A DNA stretch of 64,000 nt from Rhodanobacter denitrificans (GCA_003241385.1 QFPO01000003.1:558001-622000), one strand, 5' to 3'. Numbered from the stretch's first letter, positions 26,362 through 36,026 are shown. Notes: generated by a model from the sequence alone, not told the origin. A program made the numbers and translations.

Positions 26362-27489
26362 TCAGCTCTCGACCAGTTCGACGCCGTCCAGGCCCTGGCT
26401 CAGCGTATGGGCGTCGCCGCCCTGTGCGAGCTTGATCTTGAGTCGGACCTCGTTGGCCGAGTCGGCGTGGCGCAGGGCGTCCTCGTAGCTGATCTCGCCG
26501 GCCTGGTAGAGCTCGAACAGGGCCTGGTCGAACGTGCGCATGCCGAGGTTGGTCGACTCCTTCATCACGTCCTTGAGCTTGTGGATCTCGCCCTGGCGGA
26601 TGTAGTCCTGCACCAGCGGCGTGCCGATCAGCACCTCGATCGCCGCGCGCCGCGACTTGCCGTCGGGCGTCGGGATCAGCTGCTGGGCGACCACGCCCTT
26701 GAGGTTCAGCGACAGATCCATGAACAGCTGCTGGCGCCGATCCTCGGAGAAGAAATGGATGATGCGGTCCATCGCCTGGTTGGCGTTGTTCGCGTGCAGC
26801 GTGCACAGGCACAGGTGGCCGGTCTCGGCGAAGTTGATCGCGTGCTCCATCGTCTCGCGCGTGCGCACCTCGCCGATCATGATGACGTCGGGCGCCTGAC
26901 GCAGCGTGTTCTTGAGCGCGTTCTCCCACGAGTCGGTGTCGATGCCGAGCTCGCGCTGCGTGATGATGCAACCCTCGTGCTTGTGCACGTATTCGATCGG
27001 GTCCTCGATCGTGATGATGTGGCCGGTCGAGTTCTGGTTGCGGTAGCCGATCATCGCGGCCAGCGAGGTCGATTTGCCGGTACCGGTGGCGCCGACGAAG
27101 ATCACGATGCCGCGCTTGGTCATCGCCAGCGTCTTGATGATCGGCGGCAGGCCGAGCTCCTCGACCGACGGGATGCGCGTTTCGATCCGGCGCAGCACCA
27201 TGCCGACGCAGTTGCGCTGATAGAAGCACGAGACGCGGAAGCGGCCGACGCCGGTCACCGCGATCGCGAACTGGCACTCGTGCGTCTTCTCGAACTCCTC
27301 GCGCTGCGAGGGCGTCATCACGTTCAGCACCATGTCGCGCGACTGCTGCGGCGTCAGCACGTTCTGCGTGATCGGCGCGATGCGGCCCTGCACCTTCATC
27401 GACGGCGCGATGCCGGCCGTGATGAACAGGTCCGACGCCTTCTTGTGCGCCATCAGCTTCAGAAACGAGGTGAAATCGACGCTGCTCAT
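26362..27489 (-). CDS. pilU: Type IV pilus retraction ATPase PilU
   Basis: A 375-residue PilT/PilU-type hexameric ATPase. Walker A is GATGTGKSTSLA, followed by the Asp box IEDPIEYVH, Walker B DVIMIGEVR and the His box LCLCTLHANNAN. The N-terminus (SDLFITAGIAPSMKVQGRI) and the long C-terminal tail after FDQALFELY identify PilU rather than PilT. PilU assists PilT in twitching retraction. pilT is not adjacent in this window. Start at 27489 chosen to match the family N-terminus. Confidence 0.95.
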   Translation of the reverse strand: MSSVDFTSFLKLMAHKKASDLFITAGIAPSMKVQGRIAPITQNVLTPQQSRDMVLNVMTPSQREEFEKTHECQFAIAVTGVGRFRVSCFYQRNCVGMVLRRIETRIPSVEELGLPPIIKTLAMTKRGIVIFVGATGTGKSTSLAAMIGYRNQNSTGHIITIEDPIEYVHKHEGCIITQRELGIDTDSWENALKNTLRQAPDVIMIGEVRTRETMEHAINFAETGHLCLCTLHANNANQAMDRIIHFFSEDRRQQLFMDLSLNLKGVVAQQLIPTPDGKSRRAAIEVLIGTPLVQDYIRQGEIHKLKDVMKESTNLGMRTFDQALFELYQAGEISYEDALRHADSANEVRLKIKLAQGGDAHTLSQGLDGVELVES

Positions 27490-27523
27490 GGAACGCTCCC
27501 CGCTCGGCCGGGCCGGCATGCGC

Positions 27524-28936
27524 TCATCTTACACCGTCGCTTTCACCGGCCGTCCGCGACGGATTCGGCGAATCGCCGAACAGCAGGGCCAGCCAGAGCA
27601 CGGTCGCCGGCACCAGATGCATCACCAGACGATGCGCGGCGGTCTCGCTCTGCGCCCAGCTCGAGGCCGGCGTCAGGCAGAACAGGAACAGCAGGAAGAT
27701 CCAGCCGGTCGACAGGAACAGGCCGACCAGGCGCGCACGCGGATCCTCGCGCAGGCGCCACCAGCGGCACGGCACGATCAGGACCAGCGCGAGCATCAGC
27801 AGATGCCAGTTGTCGGCACCGAACGAGGCGACGACGATCGCCAGGCCCTCCGGCCGCCAGGCCAGGATCGGGCCCTCGGTCTGGCCCGGATTCGGGATCA
27901 GCGCGGTGCCGGCGAGCCAGCCGTTGATCGCGTCGCCGGCGACGAGCACCGCCAGCACCAGCACGCCGGCCAGCACGCCGCCGCTCAGCAGCATGCCGCG
28001 GCGCAGGCGCGGGCCGCAGCGCGCGTAGACCATCAGGCCGGCGAGCAGCGCCAGCCAGACCGCGCCTTCGCGCTTGAGCAGCGGCAGGCACGCGGCCAGG
28101 CCGATCGCGAGCACGAGGCAGCCGCGCGAGCGCGGCTCGCGCAGCCAGCACAGCCAGGCACCGAGCGCGAACACCACCGCGGTCGCGACCCACAGGTCCA
28201 GATAGCCGGCCAACGCGACGTGCGAGTCGAGCAGCGGCATCGACGCCAGCGCATAGGCGGCCACGGCGGCACCGACCGGTGCGACGTCGAGCCGGCGCGC
28301 GAGCGCGTAGACGCCGACCAGCAGAGCGACCAGCAGGGCGAACCACGGCAGCAGCAGCAGCGGCTCTTCCCAGCCGCCACGCGCCTGCGCGAGCAGCAGC
28401 TGCAGCCAGGCCGACAGCTCCGGGTAGTTCCAGCCGACCATCGTGCGCGTGCCTTCGCCGGCCAGCCAGTCGGCCGGCGCGACGTAGGGCTCGAACCGGC
28501 CCGACAGGAACCAGGCCTTCGGCTTGATCAGCCAGGTCGCCCAGGCATCCCACGGAAACGCCGGCCGCAGCCAGATCTCGCGCGCGAGCGGCCACAGATG
28601 CACGGTGGCCAGCACCCAGGCCGCCCACCAGAGGATGCGCGCGCCGCGCGAACGCGCCGGCGCGGGCGCCGGCTGCGCGGTCGCACGCCGTAGCCACGCG
28701 AAACCCCATGCGGCGACGGCGATCAGCGCCGCCGCGATCGGTACGCGCAGCGGCAGGCGATCGGTCCGTTCGGGCATCAGCAGACCGGCCAGCACCGCGC
28801 AGGCGACCATGCCGACGAACAGGCCCAGACCGGCGACGAGCCCCCAGGCGACGCGGTCGCGCGGCCAGCCGATCGCGGCGGCGACCAGTCCGGTCCCGAG
28901 CAGCACGATCACCGCGACGATCAGCAGATAGGTCAT
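27524..28936 (-). CDS. Polytopic membrane protein, GT-C-like, copy 1 of duplicated module
   Basis: A 470-residue protein with about 11-12 hydrophobic helices. A loop after the third helix reads RPAFPWDAWATWLIKPKAWF, then YVAPADWL and WNYPELSAWLQLL. An acidic, aromatic first large loop is the plan of GT-C glycosyltransferases, so I infer a lipid-sugar-dependent transferase or a related enzyme, without proof. The same motifs occur in the paralogue at 30982-32430. Its ATG overlaps the stop of the partner gene at 28933. Confidence 0.7.
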   Translation of the reverse strand: MTYLLIVAVIVLLGTGLVAAAIGWPRDRVAWGLVAGLGLFVGMVACAVLAGLLMPERTDRLPLRVPIAAALIAVAAWGFAWLRRATAQPAPAPARSRGARILWWAAWVLATVHLWPLAREIWLRPAFPWDAWATWLIKPKAWFLSGRFEPYVAPADWLAGEGTRTMVGWNYPELSAWLQLLLAQARGGWEEPLLLLPWFALLVALLVGVYALARRLDVAPVGAAVAAYALASMPLLDSHVALAGYLDLWVATAVVFALGAWLCWLREPRSRGCLVLAIGLAACLPLLKREGAVWLALLAGLMVYARCGPRLRRGMLLSGGVLAGVLVLAVLVAGDAINGWLAGTALIPNPGQTEGPILAWRPEGLAIVVASFGADNWHLLMLALVLIVPCRWWRLREDPRARLVGLFLSTGWIFLLFLFCLTPASSWAQSETAAHRLVMHLVPATVLWLALLFGDSPNPSRTAGESDGVR

Positions 28937-30132
28937 CGTCCGTCCTTGCCGTCGACGCGGAACACCTGCAGCGCACCGGCATCGAGCAGCGAGCGCGCCT
29001 CGAAGCGCAGCCGGCCGATGAACAGCTCGCGCGTCGGCGCGTGGAAGTTCACGTCGTCGCGCCCGTACAGCACGAGGATCGCGCCGGCCGCGAAATCGCG
29101 ATCACCGGCAGCGCGGATCGGTCCGTACAGCGCGGTGTTCATCGGCTGCAGGAGATAGGTGAGGCGCAGCGCCTCGTAGACCGACGGCGCGTCGACCAGG
29201 ACCCGCGTCGCCGCGTCCTGCGGCAGCAGGGCACGCTTGACGCGGTCGGACGCCGCCAGCAGATCGCCGTCGACGACCAGGCGCGATCGCAGCGGCCAGC
29301 CCTTGCCGCCGTAGACGGCTTCGGTCGTGGCGAGGCGGCCGCTCAGCTGCCACAGCCAGTTCGCGTCGAGCACGAGCCAGCCGGCGACCGTCGCGGTCGC
29401 GAGCAGCGTACCGATGCGGCGCCAGCGGCGCCCGAACCAGACCAGCCCCCAGAGGCCGGCCAGGATGATCGTGGCGCTGACGACCAGCAGCAGCGACGGG
29501 CGGCGCGGCGCGTTGGGGCCGGCCTCGCGATCGACCGAGCTGACCGCGAACAGTCCCCACGGCCGCTGCGCGAACCAGTCGGTGCGCAGCGCCGACAGCG
29601 CGCCTTCGGCCGACGGCGACCACAGCTGCGCGCCGCGCAGGCGGAACGGCTCGAAGCGCTGGCTGGCCGGCACCAGCTGCGGCGTCGGAAACTGCGCGAA
29701 GCCGATCTCGACGATCGAGCCCTGCCAGTCGGCCAGATCGCTCAGCGTGAAGCTGCCCTCGCCGCCGGTCGGGCGCGGCAGCGTGATCACGTGCACCTCG
29801 TCGGGCTCGTCGGCGCGCCGGAACAGCAGCGAGAGCTCGAGCACCTCGGGAAAGCGCTCGAAGCGATAGCGCAGGATCGGATAGTCGGCCGCCTCGACCG
29901 GCAGCAGGCTCATCGCCTGGACCGCGGAGCGGTCGTGACCGACGCCGCTGATCTGCAATGCGTCCTCGTCGGGCGCGCCGGCGCCGCGGACGACGCGGAA
30001 TCCCGATCCCGGCAGCTCGAGCCGGTCCTCCGGCGCGATCGGCATGCCGACGCGCACGCCGGCGGCGAGTCCGATCAGCACCAGCACGCTGGCCAGCAGG
30101 CAGACCGCGTACAGCACGCGCCGCACGATCAT
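28933..30132 (-). CDS. Membrane protein with periplasmic beta-sandwich, copy 1 of duplicated module
   Basis: A 399-residue protein with one N-terminal helix (LYAVCLLASVLVLIGLAAG) and a periplasmic beta-rich domain (about 35-195) containing LRYRFERFPEVLELSLLFRR and IGFAQFPTPQ. Two more helices follow near 215-260, then a C-terminal domain of about 130 residues. It is paralogous to 32427-33686 across its length. It overlaps both neighbours by ATGA. No known family was recognised with confidence; the beta domain looks carbohydrate-binding-like (inference). Confidence 0.65.
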   Translation of the reverse strand: MIVRRVLYAVCLLASVLVLIGLAAGVRVGMPIAPEDRLELPGSGFRVVRGAGAPDEDALQISGVGHDRSAVQAMSLLPVEAADYPILRYRFERFPEVLELSLLFRRADEPDEVHVITLPRPTGGEGSFTLSDLADWQGSIVEIGFAQFPTPQLVPASQRFEPFRLRGAQLWSPSAEGALSALRTDWFAQRPWGLFAVSSVDREAGPNAPRRPSLLLVVSATIILAGLWGLVWFGRRWRRIGTLLATATVAGWLVLDANWLWQLSGRLATTEAVYGGKGWPLRSRLVVDGDLLAASDRVKRALLPQDAATRVLVDAPSVYEALRLTYLLQPMNTALYGPIRAAGDRDFAAGAILVLYGRDDVNFHAPTRELFIGRLRFEARSLLDAGALQVFRVDGKDGR

Positions 30133-30929
30133 GCGGCGCGCGCTCCGAGCTCGGCCAGCTCCTGCGCCGAGAAGCCGGCCTGCAGGCGGGCATCGGTATT
30201 GAACGGGCCGCGCAGTCCGCCGGGCAGATGGCGCGCGATCAGCGCGCGGAACGTCTCGCCGGGCGCGCAGCCGGCGCGGGCGCAGCACCAGGCGAACCAG
30301 CGCGATCCGGCCGCCACGTGGGCCACCTCTTCGCGCAGGATCGTCTCGAGGATCGCGACCGTCGCCTGATCGCCGACCGACCGCAGCCGCTCGATCATGC
30401 CCGGCGTCACGTCGAGCCCGCGTGCCTCGAGCACGCGCGGCACCAGCGCCATGCGTTCCAGGCACGAACCGGCCGTGAGCCGGGCCATCTCCCACAGCCC
30501 GTCGTGGGCCTCGAAGTCGCCGTAGGCGTGGCCGAGCTCGGCCAGCCGCGCGGCCAGCAGTCCGAAGTGGCGCGCCTCGTCGACCGCCACGCCGATCCAG
30601 TCGGCATAGAAGGCGGCCGGCATGTCGCGGTAGCGGTACACCGCGTCCCAGGCCAGATTGATCGCGTTGAATTCGATGTGCGCGACCGCGTGCACCAGTG
30701 CGGCGCGGCCGGCCGGCGTGCCGAGTCCGCGCTGCGCGAGCTCGCGCGGCGGCACCAGCCGCGGCCGCTCCGGACGCCCCGGCGTCGGGACCGGCATCGG
30801 CGCGGCCGAGGGTGCGGGCTCGAGCACGCCGTCGCTGTGCAGCGCCGCGACGCGCAGCGTCGCGGCCCGCTTCTGCTCGGGGTCGCTCAGCATCAGGCAC
30901 TCGAACGCGGCGGCGTGTAGATCGGACAT
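30129..30929 (-). CDS. DUF455 ferritin-like protein
   Basis: A 266-residue helical protein of the DUF455 ferritin-like family. Putative di-iron ligands are in HAVAHIEFNAINLAWDA, AVDEARHFGLLAARL and ILREEVAHVAAG, matching the E-x-x-H pattern of di-iron carboxylate proteins. The biochemical role of DUF455 is unknown; oxygenase or hydroxylase activity is possible by fold. It lies between the two copies of the A/B membrane module and overlaps the downstream gene by four bases. Confidence 0.87.
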   Translation of the reverse strand: MSDLHAAAFECLMLSDPEQKRAATLRVAALHSDGVLEPAPSAAPMPVPTPGRPERPRLVPPRELAQRGLGTPAGRAALVHAVAHIEFNAINLAWDAVYRYRDMPAAFYADWIGVAVDEARHFGLLAARLAELGHAYGDFEAHDGLWEMARLTAGSCLERMALVPRVLEARGLDVTPGMIERLRSVGDQATVAILETILREEVAHVAAGSRWFAWCCARAGCAPGETFRALIARHLPGGLRGPFNTDARLQAGFSAQELAELGARAA

Positions 30930-30981
30930 CGAGGGAATCGGGCAACCGCCGCGACGACGAGAACGCCCGATTCTGCCGGTT

Positions 30982-32430
30982 TCAGCGCGGCTGGAAAACC
31001 CTGGACGCGGCCGACGGCTGCGGCTGCGCCGCAGCCGGTCCGCACGCCAGCGCGGCCGCCAGCGCGAACACCGCCGGCACGATCTGCATGAACAGCCGGT
31101 TCGCGCTGGTGTAGTCGACCGCCCAGGACGAGGCGTCGGTGAAGAAGAACAGCACGAACAGCAGCGACAGGCAGACGCCGAGCACGCGTGCCGCCCAGGC
31201 TGCGGCCGGGTCCGCAGCGATCCGGCGCCAGCGCCATGCGATCAGCACCGGCAGCAGATACCAGAGCAGATGCCAGTTCGGCAGGTGGAACAGTGCGGCG
31301 ACCACGGCCTCGCCGACCGGCCGCCAGTACAGATCGAGTGTGCCGACCGCGCCGAGCTCGATGCGGCCCCAGCCGAGCCGCAGCTCGCCCAGACCCGGCA
31401 GCGGCACGGACCAGCCGCCGACGGCCAGCAGCACGACCAGCGCGACCGCCAGCACCGCCAGACCCCAGCGCGTGCGGACCGGCATGCAGCACCAGGCCGA
31501 TACGACGATCAGCACGCCGGCCCAGACCGTGCCTTCGAGCTTGATCAGCGGCAGGCACAGCGCCGCCGCCAGCGCCAGCAGGCCGAGCGCCCGGTCACGC
31601 GTACGCGCCCAATGCAGGCCCGCAAACACTGCCAGGCCGAACATCGCCATCAGCCACAGGTCGGCATAGCCGGCCAGCGCGACGTGGGCGTCGACCAGCG
31701 GCAGCGACACCAGTGCCCAGACCAGCGCGACGGCCAGCCAGAGCGGCACGCCGAGCGCGCGCCACTGGCCGTACGCCGCCAGCGCCAGCGCCGACAGCGC
31801 ACCGGACCAGGCGAGATTGACGGCCGGCTCGATCCAGCCGCCGGCCGCGCTGGCGTACCACAGCTGCAGCCAGGTCAGGAAATCCGGGTAGCGCCACGAC
31901 GGCAGCGTGCGGACCTGCGGATCGGTCGCGAGCAGCCAGTCGGCCGGCGCGACGAACGGCAAGGCGCGGTCGGCCAGGAACCAGGCCTTGGACTTGACCT
32001 GCCAGGCGGCCCAGGCATCCCACGGAAACGTCGGCCGCAGCACCGCCTCGCCGGCCAGCCCCCAGACGCGCCAGACCATCGCCAGTACCATCAGCGCGAC
32101 CAATGCCCACAGCCAGCGCGGCAGCGGCACCGCGGCGACCGGCGCGAGGCCGCGATCGGCCGGCCAGCGCCGGCGCAGCACGAACGCCAGCGCGCTGGCG
32201 ACGATCGCGATGCCGGCGAGCCACGGCGCGACCCGCTCGAACGTGCGATCGACCGCATCGCCGACCACCCAGGGCGCGAGCGCCGCGATCAGCACCAGAC
32301 CGAGCAGATGGCCGTAGCCGAGCAGCACGGCGAGCGCGGCGCCGGTCCGGGCCGGACGCAGCCACGCGGCGACCAGCGCCGCACCGGCCCAGACCGGCAG
32401 CAGCCAGGCGCCGAGATAGGCCAGGCTCAT
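30982..32430 (-). CDS. Polytopic membrane protein, GT-C-like, copy 2 of duplicated module
   Basis: A 482-residue protein with about 12 helices, paralogous to 27524-28936. Shared motifs are RPTFPWDAWAAWQVKSKAWF, FVAPADWL, a DAHVALAGYADLW segment and a late TDASSWA. The start at 32430 (MSLAYLGAWLLPVW) overlaps the stop of the partner gene. The conserved WDAW aspartate in the first large periplasmic loop is the best candidate catalytic residue if it is a GT-C enzyme, which is an inference. Confidence 0.7.
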   Translation of the reverse strand: MSLAYLGAWLLPVWAGAALVAAWLRPARTGAALAVLLGYGHLLGLVLIAALAPWVVGDAVDRTFERVAPWLAGIAIVASALAFVLRRRWPADRGLAPVAAVPLPRWLWALVALMVLAMVWRVWGLAGEAVLRPTFPWDAWAAWQVKSKAWFLADRALPFVAPADWLLATDPQVRTLPSWRYPDFLTWLQLWYASAAGGWIEPAVNLAWSGALSALALAAYGQWRALGVPLWLAVALVWALVSLPLVDAHVALAGYADLWLMAMFGLAVFAGLHWARTRDRALGLLALAAALCLPLIKLEGTVWAGVLIVVSAWCCMPVRTRWGLAVLAVALVVLLAVGGWSVPLPGLGELRLGWGRIELGAVGTLDLYWRPVGEAVVAALFHLPNWHLLWYLLPVLIAWRWRRIAADPAAAWAARVLGVCLSLLFVLFFFTDASSWAVDYTSANRLFMQIVPAVFALAAALACGPAAAQPQPSAASRVFQPR

Positions 32431-33686
32431 CGCAGCCCCCGGTAGCGCACGACCAGCAGCCGGTCGCGCGCGAGCAGCTGCTCGCCCGGCAGGGCGACGT
32501 CGCCGGCCGCGACGACGCCGCGCGCCGCGTCGTACTGCCATTGCGGCATGTTGAAGAACACCAGCACGCTGCCGGGCTTGAGCACCTCACCCTGCAGCAT
32601 CGGCGGACGTTCCGGGTCGAGACCGTCCGCGAACAGCGGCAGGCCGGCCTGGATCGCCGGTGCCGCCTCCATCGCCTGCGACAGCGCGAACGCATTGCGC
32701 GGCAGCAGATGCCAGATCAGCCGGTACAGCGGATAGCCGCTGCGCGCGTGGATCAGGATCGGCACGTCCGGCTCGTTGCGCAGCAGCCAGGCGACCTGCT
32801 GCGCGACCTCGACCAGATCGCGATCGGGCACGGCCGCGGTGCGCTGTGCGGGATCGAGCTCGCCGTACACGGCCTGCGCCGCGGCCGAGCGCCAGCGCAG
32901 ACCGCCGGCCCAAACGCCATCGAGCAGCACCCAGCCGGTGACGAGCGCCGCCACCAGCACCGGCAGCAGCCGGCGCGACGGCCAGCGCAGCGCGATCACC
33001 CACCAGACCGCGGCGAGCGCGGCCAGCACGGCGATCGTCACCGTCGGCGGCCACTGCCGGAAGTGCGCGCCGTCGCGGCCGAGCGCATGGACCGAGCGCG
33101 TCGTCCACGGCCACGGGTCGAACCAGGCGCTGCCGAGCGCCGCCAGGCTGCCGCGCCACGACGGTGACCACAGCTCGGCGCCGACCAGCGCGAACGGCGC
33201 GAAGCCGGCATCGGGCGGCATCACCTGCGGCGTCGGGAACTCGGCGAACCCGATTTCCTCGATCGTGCCGTGCCAGTCCGCGATCGCGCCGAGATCGAAA
33301 CTGCCGGTCCCACCGCCGGGCCACGGCAGCTCGACGACGTGCAGTTGATCGGGAGAGTCGGCGCGTCGGAACGCGAACGACACGGCCAGCGTCGGCGGCA
33401 GACCGTCGAAGCGGTAGCGCAGCAACGGATGGGCCGCGGCCTCGAACGGCGCGGTCGCGAGCGACTGCACGGCGGTCGCATCGGCGCCCGGCCCTTCGAC
33501 GCGCAGCCGGCCCTGGTCCTCGAGCGCCGCTCCCGATACGGACAGAAAGGCCGCGCCGTCCCAGTCCAGCCGCTGCCCGGGCTGCCAGGGACTGTTCCAG
33601 GCCAGGCCGGCGGCGAACGCGAGCACGATCACGGCGCTGATCGCGGCCAGCACCGCGCACAGGCCGATACGCAACCGCGGCTTCAT
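32427..33686 (-). CDS. Membrane protein with periplasmic beta-sandwich, copy 2 of duplicated module
   Basis: A 419-residue protein starting MKPRLRIGLCAVLAAISAVIV, paralogous to 28933-30132. The conserved blocks are LRYRFDGLPPTLAVSFAFRR, GSFDLGAIADWHGTIEEIGF and AEFPTPQVMP. Two helices near 235-280 precede a C-terminal domain with WHLLPRNAFAL. It is the first gene of the dense minus-strand cluster down to 25587. It probably works with the polytopic protein encoded next to it. Confidence 0.65.
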   Translation of the reverse strand: MKPRLRIGLCAVLAAISAVIVLAFAAGLAWNSPWQPGQRLDWDGAAFLSVSGAALEDQGRLRVEGPGADATAVQSLATAPFEAAAHPLLRYRFDGLPPTLAVSFAFRRADSPDQLHVVELPWPGGGTGSFDLGAIADWHGTIEEIGFAEFPTPQVMPPDAGFAPFALVGAELWSPSWRGSLAALGSAWFDPWPWTTRSVHALGRDGAHFRQWPPTVTIAVLAALAAVWWVIALRWPSRRLLPVLVAALVTGWVLLDGVWAGGLRWRSAAAQAVYGELDPAQRTAAVPDRDLVEVAQQVAWLLRNEPDVPILIHARSGYPLYRLIWHLLPRNAFALSQAMEAAPAIQAGLPLFADGLDPERPPMLQGEVLKPGSVLVFFNMPQWQYDAARGVVAAGDVALPGEQLLARDRLLVVRYRGLR

Positions 33687-33823
33687 CGCACGCGCGTAAG
33701 GCAAACGATATCGGTCAAGACGCGTCCCCGCGAACACTGCTGCGCGTCAGTGTGCCGCGCGCGCCGCCCGATGACCACCCTGGGGGGCATGGCCGCATCG
33801 ACCTAGACGGCTAGCGCAGGCCG

Positions 33824-33890
33824 CATCGGCGCGCGAGGGCGCCGATGACGGAAGGATGCACTGCGCCGGCGGCCGCAGCCGCCCGGCGCA
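33824..33890. repeat. Two adjacent GC-rich hairpins downstream of purF
   Basis: CATCGGCGC / GCGCCGATG with a 6-nt loop (33824-33847) and TGCGCCGG / CCGGCGCA with a 13-nt loop (33862-33890). They lie within 80 nt after the purF stop, with no T run. They are probable transcription-end structures, similar in layout to the pair at 15375-15441. Confidence 0.55.
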
Positions 33891-33903
33891 TCGAGGCGGT
33901 GCC

Positions 33904-35382
33904 TCAGCCGACCTGACGGCGCTGCGCCTTGGCCTCGTCGGAGCGCGAGAACTCCAGCTCGCGCAGATAGGTCGGCTCGACACCGGTGATGTACTGGCCG
34001 GTGAAGCACGAGGCGTCGAACTGCGCGAGCTCCTCGTTGCCGTCCATCACGGCCGCGATCAGATCGTCCAGATCCTGGTAGATCAGCCAGTCGGTGCCGA
34101 GAATCTCCTGGATCTCGGCCTCGCTGCGCCCGTGCGCGACCAGCTCGGCGGCCGCCGGCATGTCGATGCCGTAGATGTTCGGGTAGCGCACCGGCGGCGC
34201 CGCCGATGCGAAATACACCTTGCGTGCGCCGGCCTCGCGCGCCATCTGGATGATCTGCTTGGAGGTGGTGCCGCGCACGATCGAGTCGTCGACCAGCAGC
34301 ACGGCCTTCTTGCGGAACTCCAGCGGAATCGGGTTGAGCTTGCGGCGCACCGATTTCACGCGCTCGCCCTGCCCCGGCATGATGAACGTGCGGCCGATGT
34401 AGCGGTTCTTGACGAAGCCCTCGCGCATCGGCACGCCGAGCGCCTGCGCCAGCGACGAGGCCGCCGTGCGCGAGGTGTCGGGGATCGGGATCACCGCCTC
34501 GATGTCGTGGTCGGGGCGCAGCCGGCGGATCTTCGCGGCCAGCCGCTCGCCCATGCGCAGACGTGCCTTGTAGACCGACACGTCCTCCATCATCGAGTCC
34601 GGCCGCGCCATGTAGACGTACTCGAAGATGCACGGCGCGTGCACCGCGGCTTCGGCGCACTGGCGCGCGTGCAGCTGGCCGTCCAGCGTGATCAGCACGG
34701 CCTCGCCGGGCTCGACGTCGCGCAGCAGGCGGAAGCCGAGGATGTCGAACGCGACCGACTCGGACGCGACCGCATACTCCTTGCCGTCCGGCGTGTCGCG
34801 CTCGCCGAGCACCAGCGGCCGGATGCCGTGGCGGTCTCGAAAGGCGACGATGCCGCAGCCGAGCAGCAGCGTCGCGACCGCGTAGCCGCCGACGCAGCGG
34901 CGATGCACGCCGGCGACGGCCTTGAAGATGTTGTCGGGCGAGAGCGTCAGCCGGTCCTGGATCTGCAGCTCGTGCGCGAACACGTTCAGCAGGATCTCGG
35001 AGTCCGAATCGGTGTTGATGTGGCGCCGATCGTCCTCGTAGACCTCGCGGCGCAAGGTGTCGGTGTTGATCAGGTTGCCGTTGTGCGCGAGCGCGATGCC
35101 GTACGGCGAATTGACGTACAGCGGTTGCGCCTCGGTGGAGCCCTCGGCGCCGGCGGTCGGGTAGCGGCAGTGGCCGATGCCGACGTGGCCGCGCAGCCCG
35201 AGCATGTGCTCGCGGTCGAACACGTCGCGGACCAGGCCCGGTCCCTTGTGCAGCCGCAGCCGCGAGCCGTCCAGCGTCGCGATGCCGGCGGCATCCTGCC
35301 CCCGATGCTGGAGGACGGTCAGCCCGTCATAGAGCGAGGCCGCCACTTCCGACTTGCCTACGATGCCGATGATTCCGCACAT
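33904..35382 (-). CDS. purF: Amidophosphoribosyltransferase
   Basis: A 492-residue PurF, the first committed step of purine synthesis (PRPP plus glutamine to phosphoribosylamine). The catalytic cysteine is residue 2 (MCGIIGIVG), so there is no propeptide, as in E. coli. Glutaminase residues appear in VGIGHCRYPTAG and LAHNGNLIN. The PRPP loop is VLLVDDSIVRGTTSKQII. It follows cvpA, as in many proteobacteria. Confidence 0.97.
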   Translation of the reverse strand: MCGIIGIVGKSEVAASLYDGLTVLQHRGQDAAGIATLDGSRLRLHKGPGLVRDVFDREHMLGLRGHVGIGHCRYPTAGAEGSTEAQPLYVNSPYGIALAHNGNLINTDTLRREVYEDDRRHINTDSDSEILLNVFAHELQIQDRLTLSPDNIFKAVAGVHRRCVGGYAVATLLLGCGIVAFRDRHGIRPLVLGERDTPDGKEYAVASESVAFDILGFRLLRDVEPGEAVLITLDGQLHARQCAEAAVHAPCIFEYVYMARPDSMMEDVSVYKARLRMGERLAAKIRRLRPDHDIEAVIPIPDTSRTAASSLAQALGVPMREGFVKNRYIGRTFIMPGQGERVKSVRRKLNPIPLEFRKKAVLLVDDSIVRGTTSKQIIQMAREAGARKVYFASAAPPVRYPNIYGIDMPAAAELVAHGRSEAEIQEILGTDWLIYQDLDDLIAAVMDGNEELAQFDASCFTGQYITGVEPTYLRELEFSRSDEAKAQRRQVG

Positions 35383-35453
35383 GGGTCTATCTCATTGAAA
35401 AATAATTGGTTCGCCGACCATGGCGGGGCGCGGCGATGCGCGCGGTGTCGTCT

Positions 35454-36026
35454 TTACGGCTGCGGCTCGGGCGGCTTCGGCGCCGCATCCGTGCGAGGCG
35501 CTACCGGCAGATCCGCGACCGGCGCGACCAACGCCGCCGCCGGCGCCAGATACCCTGCCACATGCGCCGGCAGCCGGTCCGTCACCCAGCCCGCAGCCTG
35601 CCGGAACGACGGCAGCAGCTGCGAGGTGTTCCACCACGGATCGCGCGTGAACGGCGTGAATCCGAGCAGGAGCACCACCAGCACGACCAGCGCGACGCCG
35701 CGCGCCAGTCCGAACACCATGCCGAGCAGCCGGTCGGTCCCGGACAGCCCGCTGCCGCTGACCAGCTTGCGCAGCACGAAACCCACCAGCGCACCACCGA
35801 TCAGTACCGCGACGAAGCACAGCGCATAGGCCAGCAGCACCCGCGCCGAGGGCACCGATATGCTGTCGAAAAACCGCTCCGCAAGCACCGGCCCGAACAT
35901 CCACGCCAGCCAGAACGCGAGCACCCAGCAGGCCAGCGCGAACACCTCGGCGACGAAGCCGCGCCAGAACCCGATCAGCACCGACAAGGCCAGCACCGCC
36001 AGTATCGTGTAGTCGGCCCAGTTCAT
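35454..36026 (-). CDS. cvpA: CvpA family inner-membrane protein
   Basis: A 190-residue protein with four helices in the first 130 residues. The start MNWADYTILAVLALSVLIGF followed by RGFVAEVFALACWVLAFWLA is typical of CvpA. A proline/alanine-rich cytoplasmic or periplasmic tail follows. The family is linked to colicin V production and envelope stress. It is set directly upstream of purF, the conserved order. Confidence 0.93.
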   Translation of the reverse strand: MNWADYTILAVLALSVLIGFWRGFVAEVFALACWVLAFWLAWMFGPVLAERFFDSISVPSARVLLAYALCFVAVLIGGALVGFVLRKLVSGSGLSGTDRLLGMVFGLARGVALVVLVVLLLGFTPFTRDPWWNTSQLLPSFRQAAGWVTDRLPAHVAGYLAPAAALVAPVADLPVAPRTDAAPKPPEPQP

